This document shows positions 1 to 10,143 of a stretch of 64,000 nucleotides of DNA, one piece after another. Positions within the stretch are counted from its first letter, which is position 1. Every line of letters begins with the position of its first letter. The translations under genes were made by a program, and so were the position numbers. This DNA comes from Eustoma russellianum. Lineage: Eukaryota > Streptophyta > Magnoliopsida > Gentianales > Gentianaceae. Below the pieces are notes generated by a model. That model searched no databases. It was not told where the DNA came from and saw only the letters and a program-made list of their open reading frames with translations. The stretch spans positions 11,006,347 through 11,070,346 of the forward strand of contig AP025042.1 in assembly GCA_036186865.1 (NCBI GenBank). The letters are read 5' to 3'.

Positions 1-1355
1 AAGAAATAAGGCTAGACTAGTCGCACAAGGTTATAATCAACAAGAAGGAATAGATTATGAGGAAAACCTTTGCACCCGTTGCACGACTAGAAGCAATTAG
101 ATTGTTACTTGCGATTGCAAGTCTAAGCAAAATTAAGCTCTTCCAAATGGATGTCAAGAGTGCGTTCTTGAATGGATACATCCAAGAAAAGGTGTTTGTC
201 AAACAACCCCCTGGATTTGAAGATCCAAAGAATCCTAACCATGTTTATAAGCTTAAGAAAACTCTATATGGTTTAAAACAAGCTCGAAGAGCTTGGTATG
301 ATAGATTTGCAAAATTTCTTATTGAAATAATTATCAAAGGGGGACCATCGACAACACATTATTCCTAAGAAGAAAAGGTAATGATTTGTTAATAGTTCAA
401 ATATACGTAGATGATATAATTTTTGGTTCAACCAACCCTACTTTAGTAAAAGACTTCGAAGAATGTATGAAGTCAGTGTTTGAAATGTCAATGGTAGGAG
501 AGTTGAATTATTTCTTAGGACTTCAAATCAAACAAACCCCTCAAGGAATTCACATTAGCCAACTTAAGTATGTCAATGATATGATTAAGAAGTTTGGCTT
601 TGAAGAGTTGAAACCTACAACTACCCCTATGAGTGTTAGTACCAAACTTGATAAGGATGAAAATGGTAAACCTTTTGATGACACACTTTATAGGTCTATG
701 ATTGGCTCATTGTTATACTTAACTGCATCAAGACCTGATATTATGTTTAGTGTGTGTATGTGTGCTAGGTTTCACTCTTGTCCTAAGGTATCACATTACA
801 GTGCAGTGAAAAAGATCTTTACATATCTTAAGCATACACCTCACTTAGAACTGTGGTATGATAGAAACGCTAAGTTGGAATTACATGCATATAGTGATAC
901 TGATTATGGTGGTTGCAAGTTAGATAGAAAATCCACTAGCGGTACATGTCAATTCATAGGAACCAATTTGATCTCTTGGTTTTCTAAAAAGCAAGCTAGT
1001 GTAGCTCTTTCTACCACTGAAGTCGAGTATATCGCTTTGAGTTTATGTACTACCCAAATACTTGGCTTAAACAGCAACTTAGTGATTTTGGCATTAAATG
1101 AATAAGATTCCAATTTTCTGTGATAGCACATGTGCAATCAATCTTTCCGGAATCCGGTGCTTCATTCTAAGGCCAAACACATTGAGGTGCGATACCACTT
1201 TCTTCGCGATCATGTTCAAAATGAGGATTATAGTGATAAACCATATAAGAACTGATCACCAAATCGCTGACATCTTCACCAAACCCCTTAATCAAGCCAC
1301 TTTTGAAAACTTACGAGCTAAATTAGGCATGATGACTTACGATACCATTGCATAG
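1..1355 (+). pseudogene. pol: A1 pol: reverse transcriptase and RNase H, broken
   Basis: This is the C-terminal half of a copia polyprotein that would copy element RNA into DNA. The RT core reads in one frame from about 57 to 368 and in another from 386 to 1105. The catalytic YVDD box is intact at 404-415. RNase H follows, with the copia DRKSTSG and TTEVEYI boxes at about 920-1030, and the final frame 1098-1355 ends in TAG. Compared with the A2 copy (58019-59580), breaks include an extra base near 60-65, a shift near 340-370 and a shift near 1070-1100. The protein cannot be made whole. The family assignment is firm; the exact indel positions are by eye. Confidence 0.88.
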
Positions 1356-1377
1356 TTCTATCTTTTGCATGATTTGC

Positions 1378-1655
1378 AAAATAAAAGGGGAGATAGAATA
1401 AGAACATGATTTTAGTTGGTAAGTCATGATGAATCATATGCTAAGTTTTAATTGGTAATGGTATAAATTTTGGAGCATAGGTTAAGGGGGAGAGTATGAG
1501 TTGAGGGGGGAGCGGTTATAATATTTAAAAGTTGAAAACATAGTTGAAAACATTCGGTTAAACTTTTGGTTAAACATTTGGTTAAACTTTTGGTTATAAG
1601 TTGTGACATTAAAATCATGTTAGGTTATTTTGAAAATCATCCAAAAGGGGGAGAA
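1378..1655 (+). promoter_or_regulatory. A1 multiple polypurine-tract zone
   Basis: After the pol stop comes about 0.28 kb of noncoding DNA with at least four purine runs: AAAAGGGGAGATAGA near 1382, AAGGGGGAGAG near 1487, GAGGGGGGAGCGG near 1503, and AAAAGGGGGAGAA at 1643-1655, which touches the LTR start. The last is the expected plus-strand primer. Repeated tracts upstream of the 3' LTR are typical of Sireviruses. A matching zone precedes the A2 3' LTR (59600-59927). Confidence 0.75.
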
Positions 1656-4031
1656 TGTTGAGAAATATGTTTGGATAATTTTCAAAGTCATGATTTTAAG
1701 TGATGAATACTTAAAAATGTCACACATGGTGTTATATGTGATTAAAAATTGAAAAAGTTGAACAAGTTGACATCGATCTCTCAGGTTGTTGCACATCGAT
1801 CGATCTATGTACATAGATCTCTCACATCGATCGATCTATGTAAGGCCAAAAAGTTTAAGACCTTTCTGTGAGACATCGATCTCTAAACCTGAGACATATC
1901 GATCGATCGATGTACATCGAACTCTCACTTCGATCGATCGATGTAGGTCAGAGACAAAACCTGAACCTTTATGTGAGACATCGATCTGTGAAGCTGAGGC
2001 ACTTCGATCGATCGATGTCTAGAGTTTTTAGAAATAATTTTCTAAAATGTGTTGTTTTCATTTGTACATGATTTATACATGCTCATTATATGCTTATTAT
2101 GTGTTTTTGGTGATTATGATTGTCTTGTGACTAACGTGCCTTGGAAGTTTCTACAACTTACCAAAAAGGGCAAAATTGGTATTTTAAGTTTCGTAGGAAC
2201 ATCATATGGTGAAAAATATTTCAAGGGTGTATTATTATCTTGGGAAAGGTGGAATTGTGATTATTTCTGACCATCGGGGTCATTTCTGAAGTTTTCTCAC
2301 ACCAGGGGTATTTTGGTCATTTAATCCCCAAGGGTATTTTTGGTATTTTCACTCAAGGAATCTCTTGAGCATATTATTATCTTCATTCTGGAGCTGTGTT
2401 ATTATTATTTTGAAGATTATATGGTGATCTTATATCTTATTCTCTCAACCGATGATATTATTGACTATAGCTGGATATGTGACGATTTGAGATGTCACAT
2501 TCCATTTTTTCTTGAAGACCCTCTTATATATGTTATGAGAGGATATTAATCATCATCTTTTAGAGATTACAAGGTGTCCTTGGTGCAAGATTCATCACAA
2601 TATGTAAAGGAGAAGAAAGTATGAATTTTGGTGTTATATGTTGACATAATCTTGTCAACACTTATTCATTATTTTTTATTCACAAAATTTGAGTTGGTAT
2701 ACATACATACAACATCAAAAAGTTCATAAACAGGTGGAGAATGTGGTATACTCATTTTATGACTTTTGGGCAAGTGGACAATTCAAAAACAAGCTAGTTG
2801 GCAAAAGTTGTCAACTTGAAATTTCAAATTTGAAGTTAATGGAGACAAGGTTGTTGCAGCTGATTTTGGATGTGCTTTAATTCAAAATTCTCAGCAATCA
2901 CATGGTCTAAAATTTTGAGAGAATATGCCATCTATCCACACTATAAGTAGGAGGCAAGGTGAAGAAGAGAAGACACACACTTGAAAGCAAAATTGAAGAT
3001 TGTTGTCTTGCTATTCTCTTCTCATATTTTCGTTCATACTTTGTGTAGCTAAGGTGTTCCAATTTTTTTGTCCATCTACACTATACACACCTTCTTGGGT
3101 TGGATTTGTATGATTGATTAGCCAAATTTATAAGGCTACATCAATAGGTGGTAGAGGTGTTGTAACCAAGAGTTGCATAGAGGTGATTATCCAAGTCTTG
3201 AATAGGGTTGGTGTATAACCCAAGGATCAAGCTTTGCTCTTGTTGTAAAGTGTTCATTTGATAGTGAAATCCAAGGAAAGGTGTTCCTTGGGGCTGGAGT
3301 AGGTCACATTGACCGAACCAGGATAAATCCTCGGTGATCTTCTCTTGTTTCTTTATTTCTGTTTTTGCCCGTTTCTGACTGCAGTTTTTCACACAACATC
3401 TCACAACTTGAAAAAATAGCTAAACATTTTCAAAACTCGTGATTTTTGGTGGAGTTATACTTCAGACTGTTATCTTTCATCTTCAACAAGAATCACTTGA
3501 TTTGAGCAAGGGAAAGTTAGTCTTTCAGTCTTTGCAAAATAACTGCTCCAATCTGGCTGCAATCTGACCAGTTTTGATAAAACTTGAATTCTGTATTTAT
3601 CCAGAATTTTTGCAGGTCAGGTCCTTTTGGAAACATCAACTAGACTTTCTAAGGAGTGTTTTTATATAAAGATCAATCTTTCTGGTCAAGTATTCAAAGA
3701 AAAACACGTTTTGCAAAATCAGCAACATTCTGTCCAATTCTGTCATGTTTGACCATCTGAATCTTTTTATTTGTTTGAAGGGTCAAACGATCTTATTTGT
3801 ATCTAATTTTTGGACAGATTCTTTCTAACACATTGAAGTTCAGTTCTGGAAATTGTCACGATTTTTGGAGTTGTGTACATTTATTTGTGAATTTTTTAAA
3901 AATAGGTTCTGAATCTGATGTGGTCTCAGATTTTGTTTTCAAAGGGGATTTTAACAAAGGGTTATAGTGTAATTTCCACTAACCACTATTCACCCCCCCT
4001 CTAGTGGTGTTTATTGCAGGTGCACGGTCCA
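1656..4031 (+). repeat. A1 3' LTR (2,376 bp)
   Basis: The LTR begins TGTTGAGAAATATG directly after the polypurine tract and ends in ACGGTCCA. Both ends match the A2 5' LTR (20147-21792). A likely TATA region, CTATAAGTAG, is at 2941-2950, followed by a stretch shared with A2. This copy is about 730 bp longer than the A2 5' LTR; the extra DNA lies roughly between 2080 and 2920. Short open frames inside (for example 2049-2270 and 2340-2549) have no recognisable domain and are treated as noncoding LTR. Confidence 0.88.
1770..2020 (+). repeat. Cluster of CATCGATCGATCGATG-type palindromes in A1 LTR
   Basis: This part of the upstream LTR half has about eight copies of a GATCGATC-centred motif, often extended to the palindrome CATCGATCGATCGATG. 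They alternate with a short direct repeat of the form gacatcgatctct...gag. The same cluster is in the A2 5' LTR (about 20262-20500) and the truncated A2 3' LTR (about 60042-60190). Known Sireviruses carry clustered palindromic motifs in this region, so a regulatory role is plausible but inferred. Confidence 0.7.
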
Positions 4032-4296
4032 ACAACCTAATACGACAATTTTTGGTTTATGACCTTGTAACGTGTCGTTATAATTTTGTCATCACCATGA
4101 CTTATATCATATGATATAAGACCTGAATATACTCATAAATATGAGATGTATATAGTGGTGTGACGTTGACATACGTTTGTAATATATGTAACGTGTCGGT
4201 AGTATGTCGGAATATATATGTATTGTGTCTTTTTAACAAAAATATGAATATATGTATAACATATATATATATATATGTATATGTATAGGCGTGTGA
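4032..4296 (-). repeat. Family-B LTR fragment, reverse orientation (B', left part)
   Basis: On the minus strand this matches the middle of the family-B LTR, for example 34340-34600. It includes the 20-bp palindrome CTTATATCATATGATATAAG near 4099-4118 and the ACGTTACATATATTAC stretch. It is cut on the left by the A1 3' end and on the right by LINE-a, and it resumes at 7633. An AT dinucleotide run sits at about 4259-4276. Confidence 0.82.
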
Positions 4297-4536
4297 GGGG
4301 ATGCCAATACACAGTATTTCCATTCTGTTGTTAAAATTCGTCGTTCGCATCTGCGCATTCAGCAAATACATATGTCGGATGGGCTCCTATGTGATACACA
4401 GTAATCCATTCAGAATGAGGCAGTTTCTTTCTATACTTCGTTATTTGCTAAGGAGCCTACGGGTGACTATGACCATATTTTGCAACATATCCCGATTCTC
4501 ATAACCACTACTGACAATCTTTATATGATCCAAATT

Positions 4537-5999
4537 CGCATGAGACAAAGATAAAGGAGGCGGTTTGGCAGCTTGATCCTCAGAGTGCTGTAGGACCAGA
4601 TGGTTATTATGGTAATTTCTTTCGCTCTTGTTGGTCAATAATAGATACGGATGTGGTCATTGCTGTGCAGAAATTTTTCCTCAGAATACCACAACCTTCG
4701 ATCATGGCAGGTGCGTTGCTAACACTTCTACCGAAAGTGGCAGCCCCGCACACATTTAGTGATTTTAGGCCTACATGTTTGACAAACTTTCTTAGCAAGG
4801 TCTGCACTCGTATCATCGCCACACGCTTGAGCACTTTACTCCCTAAATTAATCTCCCCCGAACAAACTGGATTCTTAAAAGGCCATGATATATCATCACA
4901 AGTCTTGTTAGCACAGGAAATGATATATTATCTAGACAAGGGAGGCAGTCAGTTATGCCTTAAATTGAATATGATGAAGACATTTAATCGTGTCAGTTGG
5001 GAATATTTGGAATTATTACTTTCGAAGCTTGGATTTTCTGCTTTCTTTATAAAGATCGTCCTCAATCACCTGCGCAGTACGAGACTGTCGATATTGATTA
5101 ATGGTAATCCTTCTGCATATTTTTGGCCTTATAGAGGTGTGCATCAAGGTGATCCTCTTTCTCCACTATTATTCATACTATCATCGGAAGGTTTTACTCG
5201 TGGCCTAAAAGCCTTGGTGGCAGCAAATACACTGCAACCTTTCCGCATAGGCCGTATGTCTTTTCATGTCACACATCTTGCATATGCAAATGATTTGCTT
5301 ATCTTTCTATAGGACACGAAACGGACTTTACGCAGATTTCGACATTTCTTATCTTTGTATGAGAAAGCTTCTAGACAAAAGGTTAACTATAATAATAGTC
5401 GATTTATACCGTCTACCAATATTTCCTTGCATCGACAAGTGATTTTTTCAGATATTCTGGGTATGCTTCCAGCTCATCTCCCTGTCTGTTATCTTGGGTA
5501 TATGTTGCATAAAGGAATAACTCAAACTGGTCATTGTTTGACTCTTCTAGAACATATTGATACACGACTGAATGGATGGCATCACAAGTTACTCTCACAG
5601 GCAGGCAGGCTAGTCTTACTACGGTATGTTATTTCTTCATTACCATTACATATTATGGCTGCTGGAGGCTTACCAAAATCAGTTTTTAAAACTATAGAGA
5701 AAAAAATGTCGCGGTTTTATTGGGGTCAGAGACGACATTGGGTTTCATGGACAACAATTAGGCAGCCTTGTTTGGAGGGAGGTTTTGGTATTCGTGATAT
5801 GCGTGCCTTACAAGATTCTTATCACTGTCGAATGTGGTGGCAATATCAGCAGGATAAAACTCTCTGGAGTAGGTTTATGCATGCCAAATATAGAACACGG
5901 GGTGACTATCGCCCTAGATTGCCAGATTCTCCTATCTGGAAACTTATTTGCCAGACTCGTGCATTTTGTGAGGAGTATTGTGAATATAACAGTGCCTAG
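4537..5999 (+). pseudogene. LINE-a reverse transcriptase, inactivated
   Basis: This is an L1-type reverse transcriptase. The N-terminal part (from about 4537, with a WQLDPQSA-like motif) leads into an open frame at 4653-5312 with PKLISPEQTGFLKGHD-like and GVHQGDPLSP motifs. The frame stops just after the catalytic box. A second frame, 5355-5999, carries the post-catalytic thumb region with a LSQAGRL-like motif. The catalytic YADD box is changed to YAND at 5283-5294, removing one of the two metal-binding aspartates. With the stop at 5310-5312 and other frame breaks, the copy is dead. Confidence 0.88.
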
Positions 6000-7109
6000 G
6001 TGATTTGGAAACCTACCCAGCTGGGAGAGTTTACACTTGGTTCAGCATATGATTTGTGTCGCAATTCGCGGCCAACGACATTATCGGCTTAGTTTATTTG
6101 ACATAAGCACCATCATCCAGTTATATCTAATTTTCTATGGCGACTGTATCATCATGCTCTTCCATTGGAAGACTATATTGGCCAATACACCGCATCTCGT
6201 CCCACAATATGCCCCTTCTGTATGCAGGAGTCAGCAACAGTGGATCACATTCTTCTACATTGCCCTATCATAAACCACTCTGGACGTTTTATTCAACAGC
6301 GGTGGATGGACCAACTCTGGTTGTAACATATATGGTCTTATTTGTTATCTTGGTTTTTTTGCGGCTCTTCATATACACTTGTAGGGGTATTGCGCATAGT
6401 TATTCCCGGCATCATCACATTCACTATTTGGCGTGCTTATGCTTCACTAATATATGGAGATGCAGCCTCTTGCTCTACGGCTTCTCTTATGGAAGTTGTG
6501 AAATCCGACATTTATTTGTGGGCGAAAACTATTGACAACACCAAACTAGCTTCTGGTTATTGGGCGGTACAGGCTTCGGGTATCCTCCCTCCTCGTCGGG
6601 TCCAAAGGATGTAGGTAGTGAGACGGATAGTACCTCCAACAGGTAGACTCAAGTTGAATACGGATGCTGCAGTGGGCAATTCTTTTGCTGCGGGCGGCGC
6701 TATCTTACGGGATAGCGAAGGAGTCTGCATGGGCACATTATCTTTTCATCTACCAGCTTGTACACCACTGCAGGCTGAGATACAAGCTGCAGTCGTTGTG
6801 CTACTATATTTTTTGCCTTTACATCACAATATTATTTTAGAAACTGACTGCTTACAGGTCATGCGCATGATCAGCCAACAAACACACATGACGAACAAGT
6901 TTTACTGCTACTTACTTCGCTCGCTGATCACACATACAAACATCATGGTTCGGCATATATATCGTGAAGCCAACATGGCGTCACACTATTTGGCACAACA
7001 TGGGTTATCTTCTTCGACAACATCTTGCTTTACTTCTGCCACTCTACCATCTTTGGTTCGCAGTTGCATCACGCTTGATGTCACCACAGGACATCTCCGA
7101 CATGCGTAA
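6000..7109 (+). pseudogene. LINE-a zinc-binding and RNase H region
   Basis: 6000-6600 resembles the zinc-binding/linker part of plant LINEs but is split among frames. From 6618 to 7109 there is an open frame for an RNase H-like domain (the RVT_3 type found in plant L1 elements). It shows LNTDAAV near the start, AEIQAAV in the middle, ETDCLQ, and a late REANMASHYLA motif, so the usual acidic residues are present. The same domain is in LINE-b (28984-29931) and LINE-c (48151-48822). The domain is plausible but useless alone. Confidence 0.82.
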
Positions 7110-7632
7110 TTCTATGAGGGCATCACTGACAGTCTTCCATATGGATTGGCTAGCTATCTTGTGTTCTGCCTGCATTCTGTGAGATGCAGGCAGATTGGGT
7201 ATGATTCTTTTTCATCGATATCCGACAGTCTTAATAGTTTCATAGTGCCTTATACTTATGACTTCTATGCTTTTTTTTCATGTATGTTTCTGGACAATCA
7301 TGAGGCAGATCGTGGGACACTTCATCGACTTTATGAGCTTGTCAAACGTATACAGGACACAGTTACTGTTTCAAAAGGGGGTAAATATGTACTCTTTTTC
7401 CTTCATGCAGGATTTTATCCACAAGGGTTGTTTTGTCTGCCAATGTTTTAATGAGGCATATCATACACCTTTTGAACACTTTGTCATCGGCAATGTAATA
7501 GCATTGTTTTTCGACCATTATCTTCTTTCGGTATTTTATGTCATCTATTTCTTTGTAATAATGGTATTCCTCCGCCATAAGTGAGGGTATTTTAATAAAA
7601 ATAAGGAGACGCTGCTCCTTTTCATAAAAAAA
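7110..7632 (+). other. LINE-a 3' UTR and tail
   Basis: No domain is recognisable in the short frames here. The stretch is similar to the 3' UTR of LINE-b (28481-28983, minus), including a shared TGCAGGATTTTATCCACAA stretch and a GGTATTCCTCCGCCATAAG end motif. It finishes in an A-rich stretch (CATAAAAAAA) before the target duplication. Confidence 0.7.
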
Positions 7633-7649
7633 TATGTATATGCGTGTGA

Positions 7650-7995
7650 TATAAGTATGGAGGAGACTTTCCATTTCCAAATTTGTTGCCATGTAGCTTC
7701 CACCAAATATAACTCCATTTAATGAAGTAATTAGTTCATTAACTTAAGCATTCCACTTAATGAACTAGTTTAGTTCATTAATTGTGCCTCCTAAAAATAG
7801 TACAAAGACAACAAATGTTGGCCATATGATGTAAGCTTTAATGCTTCATGGCTTGTTAGTACGACAACAATATATACAAACATATGAAGCATGTATATCA
7901 CATAAACGTGTCAAATAATATTTTGTCATGCATTTCGTAAACTCGTACCATTTAAATCATGCATTTTTAAATCGTTCAAACACTTTTTCTCAACA
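7650..7995 (-). repeat. Family-B LTR, reverse orientation (B', LTR-start part)
   Basis: On the minus strand this reads from the hairpin zone of the family-B LTR to its very start: the bases at 7989-7995 are CTCAACA, the complement of the TGTTGAG start. It contains the TAATGAACTAAACTAG hairpin in reverse (about 7722-7785). It is more diverged than the B copies at 28217-51299. It ends where the C LTR resumes with ACAAC (7996-8000), the same five bases found at that point in the C 3' LTR (about 11834-11838). B' therefore inserted into the C 5' LTR. Confidence 0.8.
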
Positions 7996-8514
7996 ACAAC
8001 TTTATAGAATATTTCATCAACATATTCGGCCCCTAGATAACCAAAGATAACGCATGGAAGATTGATCATATGATGAGATGAAAAGTTCAAGTAGAAGTCC
8101 TACATTATCTCTTGTATATTAGGTTTAGCATTGTAGGGTTGTATGTATGAGCAGCGTGCCGCCTAGAAAAACACATTTCTTGAATGAAAAATTATAATTT
8201 TTAGCCGAAGGCTACCTAGAAATGTTCTTCCTTGTTTTTCTTTGATCATCGATCAAATCTAGATTCTATATCAACATTTTGAACACACATTGTGGGGGAA
8301 TCGAATCCTATGATCTTGAAGACATGTACCAAGGGTGGTTTGCCATTCTTGGACTACGAAAAATCTTCAAGGAGTTGGATATATATCAGTCCAAACGAGT
8401 GGCACACGGCCAAGGGTGGTTTTTGAACCGTTCTTGTCACCGCACAAGGTTTCTTGTAGAAGACACGATTAGAACAAATGAAATGTTCGTTCTTTCGGTG
8501 TGAGATACGCATCA
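7996..8514 (+). repeat. Element C 5' LTR, 3' portion
   Basis: This matches 11834-11905 plus 13364-13815 in the 3' LTR of C: CCCCTAGATAACCAAAGATAA, then GTATATTAGGTTTAGCATTG, to the end in GATACGCATCA. The upstream 0.34 kb of this LTR lies beyond the B' insertion. A short open frame at 8279-8503 is LTR sequence and is not called as a gene. Confidence 0.82.
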
Positions 8515-8517
8515 ATT

Positions 8518-8530
8518 TGGTATTAGAGCC
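8518..8530 (+). promoter_or_regulatory. Element C primer-binding site
   Basis: TGGTATTAGAGCC lies three bases after the LTR end. It fits the initiator-methionine tRNA 3' end, with one difference from the common TGGTATCAGAGC form. This confirms the LTR boundary and the plus orientation. Confidence 0.75.
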
Positions 8531-10143
8531 AATTTTCTTTGTTCTAATCTCTTATTTTTCATTTGTTCATATCATATATACATCCGCCCCATCCATCTAC
8601 AAAAAAACTTTGGGCCACATCCATTCTTCACCGGCTTAATTTTTTGAACACTTCTTACACCCTTGTTTTGTATGCAAGTATGCTAAAATCAATTCTCATT
8701 GCACTGCAAATCCATTGGCCTTCTTACATAATTCATCAAAAGAAATGTTTTAGCCGAAACCCTAGCACACACCAAATAGGGTTTTGCATCTAAAGTTTGC
8801 ATCTTTTCCTTGTATCTTGCCCTTAACTTGATATTCCTTGTATCTTGTTTGTTAATTTAAAACCCTAGGATTTGTATCTAGACCCCACCTCCCATCAACC
8901 ACATATGCAAAAAAAAAATAGCCGAAAAAGCTACCTAGTCATATCTTGCATTCTAGTTGCTAAGAAGCTCTTAGTTAGAATTTACTTTTTGTTGTGAAAT
9001 AATTGTGTGAATTCTAGTTGGTTTGTGGTGCAATAAAGTCGTCCCTACCAAAACCTGAAAAAAACCAAAATAGCCATCAAAATATCCTAGAGGACCCTAA
9101 CTTTCCATGCATAACCTGCCAGCCAGCGCCCTCATACAAACAGCCCCACACCCCTTCTCAAGAGCCTAAACTATACAAACCTAACCCCAAATAAAACCCC
9201 CTTACACTTGGCCACACCCAAAAATCACCCCCTCAAACACCCATAAAACCTAAAAAAGCATGCAACCATCTCCTACACTATCTACACCTTTACTTCCAGC
9301 CATTAATACCATCAAAAATACCCCCAAAACAGCCCCATCCGACGGCAAGCACAAAGGAAAAAATGATGCAAAAATTCGTCACAAGCTAAAACGAAGCGTG
9401 AGAAGTTAACGAGAGCCTTATAATACATCAAAACATATAAAAAAGGTGTCGTAAGGGGCACTGCCCTTCTGTTAATAAAACGAAAAAAGCAGAAAGTTTA
9501 TATTTTGTCCAGAGGAACATTTGCCATATATATTCATTTTAGCTTGGTGCATCACTAAAAGGAAGGATTGAAGACGTAGAGGTATCACCTAACGATCCTT
9601 GTTGCCATTATCGAAGCCTTAACCAACCTAAGCTATAAATTCAACCAAATTCATCCTATATGTATTGGAACGAATTTGCTGCACCTTAGACTACTAAAGG
9701 CGCATAATTACATCACCTACGTGGCCAAGTTTGGCTAAGGATAACCCAAAGCAACCCCTTAGTGATTCTTTAGCTCAGTCGCTACGTATTTGTTTGGTTT
9801 CTTGCATTTCTTTGATTCTTAGTGTGACCTATTTGTTTGAGACCATCTACTCTCTTGAATGATGTGTCAAGTGACTTACATCCCCTTAGAGAAGATATAC
9901 AAGCTGAATTTCAAAGACCACAACTTGTTTGCTCGACTTGATATCGTTTCTAGTTTAGCATCTTATGGAGAAACGCAAGGCGAATGGTAAAAGGCTTGTG
10001 TGTTGTGAGAACGAAAGAGATGAGGTAAAATTCTGTTTGAGTGAATCCAAAATGAGCGTGGAAAGGCACAAAAATCAGTTTTATGTATACTGATGTAATC
10101 GAGTTTCTTTCGTCTTTGGGTTAGTTTCCTTTTCTTTTGTTTT
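8531..10143 (+). other. Element C untranslated leader
   Basis: About 1.6 kb between primer site and gag-like frame with no convincing coding region. It is C- and A-rich around 9050-9360. The frame at 9963-10235 on the minus strand is a shadow. No promoter or RNA gene is evident. Confidence 0.55.

Larger units (their letters stand above)
1..4031 (+). mobile_element. Element A1: Sirevirus-like Ty1/copia retrotransposon, 3' part
   Basis: This is the 3' portion of an LTR retrotransposon that enters from the left edge. In order it shows the end of pol (reverse transcriptase then RNase H, the Ty1/copia arrangement), a zone with several polypurine tracts, and a complete 3' LTR. The multiple polypurine tracts, the long LTR and the C-rich motif near the LTR end (about 3990-4000) are usual Sirevirus traits. 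A second copy of the same family (A2) lies at 20147-60190, and the two align from pol into the LTR. The 3' boundary at 4031 was set from the terminal CA and by comparison with the A2 LTR. The element appears to sit inside a reverse-oriented family-B LTR that continues at 4032. Its 5' half lies outside the window. Confidence 0.88.
4297..7632 (+). mobile_element. LINE-a: 5'-truncated L1-type LINE
   Basis: This is a non-LTR retrotransposon of about 3.3 kb. It starts in the linker between endonuclease and reverse transcriptase (compare LINE-b on the minus strand near 31800), so ORF1 and the endonuclease are missing. It carries RT, a zinc/RNase H region and a 3' UTR whose last 70 bases resemble the LINE-b and LINE-c ends (GGTATTCCTCCGCCATAAGTG near 7563), then a short A-rich tail. 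An imperfect 17-bp target duplication flanks it: TATGTATAGGCGTGTGA at 4280-4296 and TATGTATATGCGTGTGA at 7633-7649. The insertion interrupts B' and runs antisense to that LTR. Confidence 0.88.

Noticed and set aside
1770..2020. CGATCGATC cluster as CRISPR repeats or a bacterial operator
   Set aside because: Spacing is irregular, repeats are short, and the block recurs only inside family A LTRs of a plant genome.
2049..2549. Short open frames between family A polymorphic LTR segments as genes
   Set aside because: They lie inside the LTR, lack domains and are absent from the A2 LTR.
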